Positions 42,878 through 51,972 of a stretch of 51,972 nucleotides of DNA are shown piece by piece. The stretch is from Fragilaria radians (Eukaryota > Bacillariophyta > Fragilariophyceae > Fragilariales > Fragilariaceae). The stretch is from positions 148,785 to 200,756 of the forward strand of contig CAAAJI010000004.1 of the NCBI GenBank assembly GCA_900642245.1. The letters are read 5' to 3'. Position numbers and translations under genes: made by a program. The stretch's first letter is position 1; each line of letters opens with the position of its first letter. The notes beneath the pieces are model-generated. The model searched no databases and was not told the origin of the DNA. It was given only the letters and a program-made list of their open reading frames with translations.

Positions 42878-43939
42878 TTACAACTTTGACAGAGAGTATA
42901 ATCGATCTGAATTCAAAACCGCATCAGGATTGCTCTCGATGCCAGGACTCCCTTCCAAACTAGAGAGGGAGAATGTAGAAGACAGGGGCAGAAGTAACGG
43001 ATACTGCAGACTACTTCGCAGATAATCTGGGATCGTTAGTCTAGCTTGAGGTGCTAGAAACGGGTTAGTTTCCAAGCCGAACGACGAATGGTCTTGATAT
43101 CCAAGTGTAGAAGTTTGATCTTGGCTTAAAGGCGATTGGAATGACTGAAGAAGTAAGTCTTGAGGTTGTATTTGAGGTTCAACTAGTGGAGTGAATGAAG
43201 AAAAAATTGGATCTCTTATTTTCTCAATGGGTTTGTCCTTACTAACTTCTTCTTCGTGGGGTTGATTCGATAGCATTCCAAGAGTTTGAGATTGTATAGG
43301 TGGTAAAGGGAATGAAGCTGTGGTTGCCGTTTCCATAGCCGCTTCATTTGAATCTTGAACAAATGTCATATTTTTCCCCTCACTCTCTGTGTTCCGTTGA
43401 TCCTGAACATTTCTGACATCCGTCGAAGAATAATTTTGAAATGATACAATGGATGAATTCAGCGTGTCAACGGATCCGTTCAGTGATAGTTTCACTTTGC
43501 CACCACTCTTCCTTTGATTCATTTCTTCCTCCACGAGGTAAATAAACTCGTCGTATGGAAGACTGCTCAAATCTTTATCATGATTCGTATCTATTGTCAT
43601 TTTCCTTGAAACGGGATTGCGCTGCTGATTTAACTTATCTTTTCCACTATAAACTAGCCTGGAATGCGATGAATGAGCTGTACATGCATAAAGCAATATA
43701 AATGCCATTGCAAATATGAACAAAGAAGATAATGTTCTATAAAATCGGATCGTGTGAAAGCGAAAGGAATCCATTTCCCCTTGACGTTCCAATCTCGGGA
43801 TGAGTTTCGTCCTCGTGCCAAGTTCTAAGTCTACCAAATCTTGCCCACCAAGCGACTTCGCATCTTGCTTTTTGGGCTTTCTGTTCGACCAATCTGGTGC
43901 TTTCCAGTTGTGCTTCAAAAGTATTGTATATCGTGTCAT
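42878..43939 (-). CDS. Type II membrane protein, function unknown
   Basis: A single open frame of 353 residues. Residues 1-65 are basic and cytosol-like. A hydrophobic segment at about 68-90 (LSSLFIFAMAFILLYAC) is followed by a long luminal-type part with several N-glycosylation sites (NGS, NSS, NYS, NMT). The part is rich in Ser, Gln and Pro, with IQSQTL, QPQDLL and SPLSQDQ stretches. No catalytic domain is visible. This looks like the stem of a Golgi type II protein without a recognisable head. An inner Met at residue 56 could be the start. The last three residues are SKL, a peroxisomal signal in soluble proteins, unlikely to act behind a membrane anchor. A further exon could exist beyond 42878. 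Confidence 0.55.
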   Translation of the reverse strand: MTRYTILLKHNWKAPDWSNRKPKKQDAKSLGGQDLVDLELGTRTKLIPRLERQGEMDSFRFHTIRFYRTLSSLFIFAMAFILLYACTAHSSHSRLVYSGKDKLNQQRNPVSRKMTIDTNHDKDLSSLPYDEFIYLVEEEMNQRKSGGKVKLSLNGSVDTLNSSIVSFQNYSSTDVRNVQDQRNTESEGKNMTFVQDSNEAAMETATTASFPLPPIQSQTLGMLSNQPHEEEVSKDKPIEKIRDPIFSSFTPLVEPQIQPQDLLLQSFQSPLSQDQTSTLGYQDHSSFGLETNPFLAPQARLTIPDYLRSSLQYPLLLPLSSTFSLSSLEGSPGIESNPDAVLNSDRLYSLSKL

Positions 43940-45087
43940 TGTGCTCGCCTATTTTATGTTATGTCTGTTGCATGTTATTTTTCCTGCTTCGTCAGATCGG
44001 CGAAAAAGTCTCAGCGTATTTAGTTTGTGTCCTTATCACATTATAGGGTTAAGGGGATCGTATTGTTGCCCTGGAAATAAACTCCATTGTTGTTATTTGT
44101 AAAAAGTCCTTTCGTTATATACCGTCTAGTCATCAATTTTTTTTCAGTGGTCATTCTTGAAGAATTTAAAAAATTTGATGAGGCATCGGCCATGCTTGAA
44201 GTCTTTAAAATATTGAAGAGGCATCGGCCATAAATAAATATGATTCCTGTGCCATGGAAACCGTTACTCGTCAACATTCCAAAGGCAACCACAATTCAGC
44301 AAGTACACCAACTTGCAAACCCATAGACACATGGACCTAGTAATGTTGATAAATAAAGGTCGATAGGTGAAAGAAGAATGGGCCCGATAACAGAGGGAAA
44401 GTTACTAGCATTTTTTAATTATGAAACTATTTGAAAGTTATGCCTTTTTATTCATTGAATAAGTTGATCTCTGGAAAACATCAAATATGCAGGAGGCAAA
44501 GTCAGCCCATGCTGTATTCTAACTCAGTAAATGCTAAAACATTTTCAATTCTTCCGAGTTGAAACAAGTAAATTCTTTGATCCCTTTTTCAGTATCCAAA
44601 AATGTATTGCGAGTAACGTGGATAGCAACATCCCAAGAATTTCTGGAGTCAACTCTTATCATTTTCATTATTCCTCACTAAGAAAAAATGTTTCAAGCTA
44701 TTCGATATTAATGAACTCTTTTTAATTACTCGTTAATCAGGAACACCAAACGTTCCAGAGGTAGCTCAGTTTACTTTTTTTATTAACTGCTTCTGAGCTG
44801 GATCTTTGAATTTTTCTTTGTTTCTCCACATTTCAATGTCACATCTAACAGCACTCTAGAGAGAAAACTTAAGTGAATGAAATAAAGATGTTAAGGAGAA
44901 TATCAAACCAGAAATGACATTAGTTAGGATGTTGTTGATTGATTTTCAGTGTATTGAAATCATTACCATTTTTAATGTAGCCGTAGATTTAAATGGAATC
45001 TCCCAGTCAAAACTTGAATCGTATGGAAAAAAGGGAAGTTGTATGTTATATCGAACAAAAGATTCCAATAGACATTTAGCAGCAGCG
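43940..45087. other. Intergenic upstream of the cyclophilin-SYF2 gene
   Basis: About 1.1 kb. The frame of the cyclophilin gene is open back to 44914, but that part does not resemble cyclophilin and contains an intron-like TTGATTTTCAG. A motif GAGGCATCGGCCAT occurs twice (about 44180 and 44218). Two short open frames (44041-44292 minus, 44531-44725 plus) are not supported. Confidence 0.45.
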
Positions 45088-46347
45088 ATGGGAGTAGATG
45101 CATTTCTAACCATTGCTATTGGATCTTCCAATGTGGGTACCATGGACATTCTTCTATATGAAGAGACTGTTCCAAGAACTGTCAAGAACTTTATCCACCA
45201 TTTGAAAAATAATTTTAAGGGATCTTCGTTTCATCGTGTGATTAAGGGTTTCATGGCTCAGGGAGGCGATTACATCAACGGTGACGGAACTGGAGGGGAA
45301 AGTATTTATGGAAAGTCTTTCGCTGATGAGTCTTTCCAACACCGTCACTCAGATCGAGGTATACTAAGTATGGCTAACTCAGGTCCCAATACAAATTCAT
45401 CGCAATTTTTCATCACTTTCAAAGAAACACCACATCTTGACGGAAAGCATGTTGTATTCGGAAGAGTAATAGCTGGTGAAGAAGTATTACGGATGATCGA
45501 AAATGTACAAACTGGAACAAATAACCTTCCAAAAGTTCCAATCACGATCGTAGATTGCGGAATCAGGTCACAAGTAAGCTCAGATTTAGTTAAAAATGAA
45601 GTCGAATGCAATGAAAACAATACTCAGGGGGTTTTAATTGAGCCATCAATCATTTCTGCCATAGCTAGTGAAGAAATTGAAGACAAGGATCCTTTGAAGA
45701 AACGATTACGCCTATTGAAGATGAAAATGAATCAAGCCCGACAATTGAACCGTCAGGAAGTTCAGAAGGAAGGTGAACGATTAGGCAGCGACGAAGGCAA
45801 GGCAAGAGAACGAGATCGCATTGCCAAAGAGCTCAAGCGACAGCAAGCTATCGACGATCAAGCTAGAACTGACAACGCCAATATCCTTGCATCGCAAGCT
45901 GGATATGAAAACGGCAAATTCCTACTAGAACCTGCAGCGAAAAGTCTGTCTAGAGTACAAAAGCGAGAAGCAACGTTAGAGCGTAATCGATTTCATGTGA
46001 AGGATTACTACAACCCAGAAGGTCAATTTCGGCATTATGAACGAAGTGTTAAAAGTATACCCAAGAATATCGATCGGAGTGAGACAGACACCTTTGATCC
46101 CATAATGACTGCTGCTGTCGGGTCGAACAAAGCAGGATCCGACGATGGACCCAAGCGATTAGCTGACGAATTGAAGCGTAGAATCGAGAAACAAAAGGAA
46201 AATAATCGCAAGCGTATGGAGTTTGAGGCAGAAGATGTAACATACATCAACAAACGCAACAAGCATTACAACAAGAAAATTAGTCGAAACTACGACACGG
46301 CAACTGCTGAGATTCGTCAAAATTTGGAACGAGGAACTGCCTTATAG
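45088..46347 (+). CDS. Cyclophilin fused to splicing factor SYF2
   Basis: One uninterrupted frame of 419 residues. Residues 1 to about 160 are a cyclophilin: FHRVIKGFMAQGGD with the catalytic Arg50, Phe55 and Gln58, then GILSMANSGPNTNSSQFFI and LDGKHVVFG. The Trp of cyclophilin A that touches cyclosporin is His116. About 195-419 match SYF2: LKKRLRLLKMKMNQARQLN then RQEVQKEGERL, a helical middle, DYYNPEGQFRHYERSVKSI, LKRRIEKQ, and the near-invariant end VTYINKRNKHYNKK then TAEIRQNLERGTAL. SYF2 is a small subunit of the Prp19-linked (NTC) complex that wraps the spliceosome core, and several cyclophilins are spliceosome components, so both halves make sense in one place. The start is uncertain: 45088 is the last Met before the fold, and the frame is open back to 44914. 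Confidence 0.85.
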   Translation: MGVDAFLTIAIGSSNVGTMDILLYEETVPRTVKNFIHHLKNNFKGSSFHRVIKGFMAQGGDYINGDGTGGESIYGKSFADESFQHRHSDRGILSMANSGPNTNSSQFFITFKETPHLDGKHVVFGRVIAGEEVLRMIENVQTGTNNLPKVPITIVDCGIRSQVSSDLVKNEVECNENNTQGVLIEPSIISAIASEEIEDKDPLKKRLRLLKMKMNQARQLNRQEVQKEGERLGSDEGKARERDRIAKELKRQQAIDDQARTDNANILASQAGYENGKFLLEPAAKSLSRVQKREATLERNRFHVKDYYNPEGQFRHYERSVKSIPKNIDRSETDTFDPIMTAAVGSNKAGSDDGPKRLADELKRRIEKQKENNRKRMEFEAEDVTYINKRNKHYNKKISRNYDTATAEIRQNLERGTAL

Positions 46348-47008
46348 GCTTATGAAATGAAGTCCTTCCTACATGGGAACCGTCTCAAGATGGAACATCA
46401 ACCAGCCTCTTTGGTGTCATCTCAATGACATACTTCGTCCTCCCCACATTGGCAGAAATTGGGGTCTTTGGTGTTTCATGGATACATAAATTAATGAATC
46501 GAGTAAATACTATTTTACAAATGCAATAGAGCTACACATATATCCACTAACTTGGTAAAATTTGTTAACTAAGTGTTTCCTTCAATAGTCTCAAATCCCT
46601 GAATCATTGTTTAAACATTACTATGTTAATGTCACATACTGCATGAGAGGGATTGTATTGGCACGGTATCCAAATCCAATTTGCAAGGATTTTGATGATT
46701 TGCAATCATGTCCATAGTATAGATATTGGAAACTTTCATCACAACTTCTGGGCAACCTAATGTACTTGAGAGCAAGCAGATCCTGAATAGATCTCACAAT
46801 ATCTGAGATGAATGATCAAGATAAACCAGATTTCCAGAATAGAATCCTGGATAACAAATTGGATGTCATGTGCTTCATTATTAAGTTATGATATTAGATA
46901 CCTTAGAGCTATTGTCTTCACGAGATGCAAATGTCTTCAGTCTGAACATTTAATTCATGCTTGCATGCATGAACTATTGTCCACAATAAGAAAGGAAACT
47001 AAACGTAA
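46348..47008. other. Intergenic between convergent genes
   Basis: About 660 bases between the 3' ends of the cyclophilin-SYF2 and EF-hand genes. A 66-codon frame at 46812-47012 has no support. Nothing else is seen. Confidence 0.5.
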
Positions 47009-47458
47009 TTAACGAGCCAAATCACAAGCTGGAAAGAAAGCATTCTTGAATGCGCGTCGCTTAAAGCAAGTAGCGAGGCAAGTCTCTGCGGTATTCGACA
47101 TGTCGTGATCCATCGAAATAGCGCCATCTCCATCGTAGTCGCATTTCTTCATTATTGAGTCAACTGGTCCAATAATCTTAAGAACAGTTCGCATTAAGAA
47201 AGAAAGGTTTCCAATAGCATCTTCAAGCTCCGAGCGTTCCAACTTATTGTTTTGATTTGTGTCCAAATACTTAGCTGCGCATCGAATGATGTGTGGTCGT
47301 GACGGGCAATTCGAATCTGCTGGCTCTGGATTAGTGGAATCGGCTACGACATTCGCGCATTCTCCTGATTTATCATCTTCACAGACGGAGCTAGAAGACT
47401 GAATATTTTTGACTAGGAGAAGGATTAGGCATGCCTTTAGTATCCTAATGACAATCAT
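47009..47458 (-). CDS. Small secreted EF-hand protein
   Basis: A single exon of 149 residues. Residues 1 to about 20 form a signal peptide (IRILKACLILLLV). Two calcium-binding loops follow: DTNQNNKLERSE at 66-77, canonical with Glu in position 12, and DYDGDGAISMDH at 107-118, which has good ligands at 1, 3 and 5 but His in position 12, so weaker binding is expected. Eight cysteines lie outside the signal peptide, consistent with disulfides in a secreted or luminal protein. No transmembrane or GPI segment follows. It is probably an extracellular or ER-lumen calcium sensor or buffer; the partner is unknown. Confidence 0.7.
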   Translation of the reverse strand: MIVIRILKACLILLLVKNIQSSSSVCEDDKSGECANVVADSTNPEPADSNCPSRPHIIRCAAKYLDTNQNNKLERSELEDAIGNLSFLMRTVLKIIGPVDSIMKKCDYDGDGAISMDHDMSNTAETCLATCFKRRAFKNAFFPACDLAR

Positions 47459-49326
47459 TACAAAAATTAAATGAAAAATAGTGACGTGAGATTTTAGAAA
47501 GGTACGTTGAGAGCTATTCTGTCAGTATACTAGCAAAGATTGACTACAACAACAAAAATCCAGTACAACGAGGTAAGGAAGTTCTCAGTATATATTGTTG
47601 AGCACATAGACGGGATCATGCCTGGTCACAGAAAAAAATGTAAAACCATGGTGCAATTCAAGGTCAAGAAGGAAAAGTGAAACAGTAGATGAAAATGTTG
47701 GATGAATCGACTTCAAGGAGACCAAAAAAAGATGGAATTCATTTTAAGTTAGAGTTATTAAGTCTAAGATAGAAAATTGAATTCATAACATCTGGATCGC
47801 ATCTTGTAACCTAGAAAAGCCAAGTCTCTTCTTTGGAATATTGCCGCTTTTTGGAATAAAGAAGGATTATACCTTCTCAGCCCCGCGTGTACATGCAAGA
47901 GATTCAAGGATGACGTTTCCAATGCTCAATCGAAATAATAAACAAAGTAGTCTGATACCATGAATACTTGTTTTGTCCGGGATAGACTCGACTAGAAATA
48001 GCAATTAACATGGTTGTCACATCGCTTTATATAATAGCGAATACGAAAAGTGCAGTTACTCTTTCAAAGTTAAGGTTAAACGCGCAACAAGATCAACTTA
48101 ATTGGCAAGACAACTTTGCATACATACTAACTATTGTCAAGTGTGGAAGGGAAGCCATTTCAAGAACATGTCTGTCAATTGTGATAATAACTGTAATGAA
48201 AGCATAACCACACCAAGTCAACACTCATATGATAGGCTCTGACAATTTGGCTTGGAGACTGAAACGGGAAAACAATCATCACCTTGGTCTCTTTTTTTCA
48301 GCACTAATACAAATAGATAAAAGAAGCCCTTTCCCAAAACCTAAAAGATATCAAGATATTTTAAATTTTGACATCGTGCTCTTGTGCATGATGAAACAGT
48401 TTCATATCCTCTCATTTAACTCATCTTTTCTGTTGGAAGAAAGAAAGATCTATGCATCCTTAGGTAGTCTGCCATAAATGATACCTTGTTTTGGAAATTA
48501 TATAAAGACACTTCCCGTTACAAGGTATCATTTTGTATATGTACAGAAGTAAACGGTTCAACGTTGCTGTATTTTGAACCACTAATCAATGTCAAAGAAG
48601 CGGCTAACATTGCAAGCCACAAATAAACGTAAAATACACCAAAACACGTTATCCATAATTGCTTGTTCTAGCAATACTAAAGCTCCCATCAGTATTTATG
48701 CCTACTCTATGACTAAAGGACCGGAGCTTTTGCTTGCAATCTTTGAAAAATTAGTGTACCATACATAGCATGAGAATCATATGGATGTAAACCAAATAAA
48801 TCAATGTCCTACGCGAGCATTTAGACGAAGCAAAACTGTTCATGCTCAATGACAAAGTCCTTTTCAGTGGCAATATTCAATGCATGGGAAGTACATCTTT
48901 ACAATGAAACCCTACATAATTCCAGTAATGGTTTCCATGCGACAATCTGGAACTATAGCCTTTGATACAATCATTTTTGACAAAGATCATATGCATTTAA
49001 ACATCTTAGACTTGCATTCGGATAAGCATGACAATTAAGTAATGATTTTTTAGAAATACCGCTGTGAAATATGTGAAGACTTTATCGGTACTCCATGTTT
49101 GAACGATACAATATTAAGATCAAGATCAAGTAAAGTAAGGCAAGAGTTTTTGTGTCACCATCAGAGAGGAACCTAGTATCAAACCCCTTTATAAAAAAAT
49201 TGCTATGGGATTCGAAAACGGGTTTAAAAAGAAAAAACGATTTAACTTTTTTTAACAAGAGTTGGGATCTTGAGAAAAATTGAATCAGAGTGATTCATGT
49301 AGGTCAACGTTACTTGCTTTATCTTC
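47459..49326. other. Intergenic, no gene recognised
   Basis: About 1.9 kb. Frames at 48010-48207 and 48229-48477 show no domain or splice context. No transposon motif could be read here. The right end becomes the promoter of the second PLA2-like gene. Confidence 0.45.
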
Positions 49327-49409
49327 CACACGTCTAAACTTCACAATATCTCATTAACAAATTGTTCAACACAATTTAATTCTCAAATATCGCTTCAACT
49401 ACCTAAAAT
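49327..49409 (+). promoter_or_regulatory. Promoter/leader of the second PLA2-like gene
   Basis: CACACGTCTAAACTT begins at 49327, 83 bases before the ATG. AAATTGTTCA, an ACACAATTTAA stretch and CGCTTCAACTACCTAAA follow, all with counterparts before copy 1. The TATATAAA of copy 1 is not present; the same place reads ATCTCATTAACAA. Confidence 0.5.
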
Positions 49410-50108
49410 ATGGCTCAAACAGTAATTGTTCCCATACTCCTTCTGCTCTTTCGTGCTGTCACTCTCACAAATGCAGGTAGTATCAAAGTATGCGTCACGT
49501 TTGAAGGAAAGCCTATGGTATCTGCAGATGTCGAGTGCTGGGATGATGATTTTGGAAAGGATGATTATATGACTGCAGGCAAAACCAACTCGGATGGATG
49601 TGTCGCACTAGAGTATAAAACTAAATCAACCAAATGGTGGGACTCTGTGAATAGCTGGGATTTGGGATTTCAACCAAATCCAGATATCTTCTGCGAAGTT
49701 TCATCCGATTGTATGGAGCCCAAAAAGACTTCGACAAAAAGAAATCATGATCAAACGGTAGTCGCCGATTTCGGAGTCATTACAGTTGAACCCAACACTG
49801 ACTTTTGCGGTGACGTATCCTGGAATGGCTGTGGAGCAGGCCCTGAATGGTTAAATGACATTGCTGACACGATAAGTGGCTTTGAATCGATATGTAATAG
49901 GCATGATGTATGTTACAGCAATTGTCAAAAAACACGTTCACAATGTGACAAAGTTTTCAAGAAAAGTATGACGGATAAATGCAATGGACAAAAGCCTTGT
50001 GAAGAAATAGCCGATGTATTTTACAACGTGGTCGTTGCAGTCGGCGAAGACTTTTGCATTTCGAATAGAAAAAAATGTTCTAATACAACTCAAACTTGCA
50101 AATCTTGA
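49410..50108 (+). CDS. Secreted transthyretin-like/phospholipase A2-like protein, copy 2
   Basis: A single exon of 232 residues, a close paralogue of the gene at 31860. The signal peptide, transthyretin-like part and the phospholipase A2 loop (WNGCGAGPEW) and active site (CNRHDVCYSNC, His165-Asp166) are all kept. The N-terminal 125 residues are almost identical between the copies. The C-terminal 60 diverge clearly (QKTRSQCDKVFKKSMTDKC here), as does the last Cys-containing tail (KCSNTTQTC). The frame is intact and conservative changes dominate, so both copies look functional. What the transthyretin-like part binds is unknown. Divergence limited to the end after the active site suggests changed substrate or partner contact. 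Confidence 0.75.
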   Translation: MAQTVIVPILLLLFRAVTLTNAGSIKVCVTFEGKPMVSADVECWDDDFGKDDYMTAGKTNSDGCVALEYKTKSTKWWDSVNSWDLGFQPNPDIFCEVSSDCMEPKKTSTKRNHDQTVVADFGVITVEPNTDFCGDVSWNGCGAGPEWLNDIADTISGFESICNRHDVCYSNCQKTRSQCDKVFKKSMTDKCNGQKPCEEIADVFYNVVVAVGEDFCISNRKKCSNTTQTCKS

Positions 50109-51089
50109 TTTCGATGAAATGAACTAAATCTTGATTATGAATGTATAAATTACCGTATTAAGCAGAATTGAATAGAAAGAAAAATTTTGTACCTCACATG
50201 GAAACATCTTTAGAAATTCATGGATATAAACCAACAAAAAGAAGGAGACATGGGTTTATAGCTACCAACTACTCATTCTGGATGAGCTCTATTTCGAGAT
50301 TGCAAAAGTAGGATTTTTGAATCTCAAATTCAAAGCGTGAAAGTAAGATAAATCATTTGTTCATGCAATATAATTCACATCAAATATTTCATGTCATTCA
50401 TGTAGTCAACGATGTCGTTCATTTTATGAGTAGTGCATGTGCCGTAGTCCCAATACAACGTGACATATTTTAATTGGCTCCTTGTGAACTCTCCAAAAAG
50501 CTCGTCAATTTCTTCTTTGTTGAAACAAATTAACCTAAAGGGAAATAAAGCTGTTACAAGTTTCAAATTGCCTACAAGGCGAAATGACTAAGGTTTGGAC
50601 CCAAAGAGTTTGAAATGATTATATTTTGGTTCTATGAGTCTCCCCCTCAATCTGTCAATGTAGTCCACAAGATCCCAACCTTCTTTTTATGTCTTTGGTT
50701 CAATTTGTAGGTATAAAAGCTTCGTGCAAAGGACTTTGGCTTTTGGTAAGGCAGAAAACGTTTTTACAATTCTCCGAGAAGTTGCCTTCGTTTAAATGAA
50801 AGAACTTGAGATTGAGTCAGCATGGGTTGTCGGTCTAATTGAGACCAATGAGCCGGCTGTCGCATGATGTAGGTCATGGTAGTTACATCGTGGACTATTG
50901 CCAGCAATTGCCAGCATTTATATTGGAAACCATCATGCATTTGATATTTGTGAATTTCTCATGGGAGAACCAAAATGAAATTTTGTAATCAACTGAGTAA
51001 CATTACAGACACGTACTATCAAGGAATAACAATTGTTGTAATCTATTTATGTATTTCTTCAACTTTTGATACCTAAAGTAAGGATAGTT
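50109..51089. other. Intergenic, no gene called
   Basis: About 980 bases. A minus-strand frame at 50375-50530 (KEEIDELFGEFTRSQLKY) follows an acceptor-like CCCTTTAG and could be a last exon. No upstream exon was found, so it is not called. Confidence 0.4.
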
Positions 51090-51972
51090 CTATTCCATGT
51101 CAACACCCAAAGCTTCATTGGCTTGTGGCTTTCTACTAAAGAATCTTGACATGAAACTGAAGCGTCCAGGTGTAGACAATTTTTTTTCATCGCTTGCCTT
51201 TTTTGCATCACATGTGATTCCCTCGTTTTTGTCCGTCGTTTTGGAATGGTTTTGGCCAAAAAACTTCTTTGTAAAGAATCTTCCCTTATCTGGAGAAACT
51301 GCCAGTTCATCGTTTGGCATCATTGCCTCTGAAAGCGTTAAAGAGTGGGATTGGTTGGGTGATTCAGCTTTGTAATTGAAGGTGACTGTATCTGCTGTTT
51401 CGGAAAATTTTGGTAAGACTTTTGACTTTTGTAGACTAGAAATAGTCCCAGTTTCCGAGTCCTTTACAACTGATGTATGCCGTGTAGTTGGTGGAACTTT
51501 CGACTCGATCCGACCAAAAGGCTTGACTGGATAAGTCCCTTCTCCGATAGATTGATGTTGTACATTACTATCTTTTGCTTTCGAGTCGTCCGGTATAATT
51601 GCCTCATTCTCGGTGCTGTTGGGAGGTACTTTTGACTCTTTTCGACCAAAGGGCTTGACAGCATACGATGCTTCTGTCTGACCGATAGATTGATGTTTTA
51701 CTTTACTATCTTTTGTTTTCGAGTGGTTCGGTATATTTGCCGCATTCTCGGCGTTGTTGTGAGGTACTTTTGACTCTTTTCGACCAAAGGGCTTGACAGG
51801 GTACGATGCTTCTATCTGGCCGATAGATTGATGTTCTACTTTACTATCTTTTGTTTTCGAGTGGTTCGGTATAATTTCCGAATTCTCGGCGCTGTTGGGA
51901 GGCACTTTTGACTCTTTTCGACCAAAGGGCTTGACAGGATACGATGCTTCTGTCTGATAGCGATCAGAAATA
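51090..51972 (-). CDS. Repeat protein, 5' end outside the window
   Basis: The minus-strand frame is open to the right edge, so only the C-terminal part of about 294 residues is seen. It begins with a 46-residue repeat: the end of one copy, two full copies and a slightly shortened third. Each has KVP(P/H)N, (I/N)IP(N/D), SKTKDSKV, HQSIGQ and YPVKPFGRKES. A Ser-rich linker follows (KVPPTTRHTSVV; SHSLTLSEAMMP), and a basic end with RFFTKKFFG and FSFMSRFFSRKP. No domain is recognised. The conserved KPFGR and the two RFF/FF patches look like short binding motifs rather than an enzyme. The function is unknown. Confidence 0.65.
   Translation of the reverse strand, partial: ISDRYQTEASYPVKPFGRKESKVPPNSAENSEIIPNHSKTKDSKVEHQSIGQIEASYPVKPFGRKESKVPHNNAENAANIPNHSKTKDSKVKHQSIGQTEASYAVKPFGRKESKVPPNSTENEAIIPDDSKAKDSNVQHQSIGEGTYPVKPFGRIESKVPPTTRHTSVVKDSETGTISSLQKSKVLPKFSETADTVTFNYKAESPNQSHSLTLSEAMMPNDELAVSPDKGRFFTKKFFGQNHSKTTDKNEGITCDAKKASDEKKLSTPGRFSFMSRFFSRKPQANEALGVDME
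51545..51972 (-). repeat. 138-bp coding tandem repeat
   Basis: The plus-strand sequence TTTGACTCTTTTCGACCAAA starts at 51631, 51769 and 51907, exactly 138 bases apart. Each unit encodes 46 residues of the protein above. At least three copies are in the window and the array continues past the right edge. Confidence 0.9.

Noticed and set aside
44914..45087. Extending the cyclophilin-SYF2 protein to the ATG at 44914
   Set aside because: The extra 58 residues do not match cyclophilin and include an intron-like TTGATTTTCAG; the Met at 45088 sits directly before the fold. A short in-frame extension from an inner Met remains possible.
50375..50530. A possible last exon (KEEIDELFGEF..) on the minus strand
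   Set aside because: An acceptor-like CCCTTTAG precedes it, but no upstream exon with a matching donor could be found up to 50900.

Overview
The window looks like nuclear DNA of a diatom or a close stramenopile alga. It is AT-rich and has compact eukaryotic genes, most with no intron or one short intron (about 73 to 114 bp, GT..AG). One plastid-type fibrillin gene starts with a signal peptide followed by a transit-like segment, as expected for a secondary plastid. Decayed Ty1/copia elements resemble the gag and integrase of diatom copia (CoDi) elements. The species cannot be named from sequence alone.

Layout, left to right. 0.4-3.6 kb: a TOM22-like mitochondrial import receptor, a decayed copia integrase and a stand-alone dihydrofolate reductase. 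5.5-7.5 kb: a mucin-like, single-pass cell-surface protein. 9.6-12.1 kb: an organelle PPR protein. 12.8-18.7 kb: a minus-strand gene for a protein of about 1950 residues, with acidic repeats, an array of 36-residue charged repeats and a C-terminal villin headpiece. 20.4-21.5 kb: a dead Tigger/pogo-type transposase. 21.9-27.3 kb: two UbiB-family atypical kinases (ADCK2-like and ADCK1-like) flanking a CCDC137-like nuclear/nucleolar protein. 28.7-38.1 kb, a gene-dense stretch: a C2H2/ankyrin protein, a fibrillin, a secreted phospholipase A2-like protein, a membrane RING-H2 ubiquitin ligase, an NSE3/MAGE subunit of SMC5/6 and a small Cys4 protein. 38.1-42.9 kb: gene-poor, with two copia remnants in opposite orientation. 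42.9-52 kb: a type II membrane protein, a cyclophilin-SYF2 fusion, a secreted EF-hand protein, a second copy of the phospholipase-like gene, and the 3' part of a repeat protein that runs off the window.

There is no operon logic; the genes are mostly independent housekeeping loci. Three themes recur. Several products are mitochondrial or probably so (TOM22, ADCK1, ADCK2, PPR). Three of the genes carry a TGACGT core 50 to 76 bp before their start codons, like the cAMP/CO2-responsive elements known in diatoms. Two secreted proteins joining a transthyretin-like domain to a phospholipase A2 domain sit 17.5 kb apart and share promoter sequence.

The most notable observations are the cyclophilin fused to the spliceosome factor SYF2, the giant repeat protein ending in a villin headpiece, and the transthyretin-like/phospholipase A2 pair. 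Five genes were re-joined across introns by reading both sides of the splice sites: TOM22, the mucin-like protein, ADCK2, ADCK1 and the Cys4 protein. The fibrillin gene was also re-joined, but its acceptor site is ambiguous.
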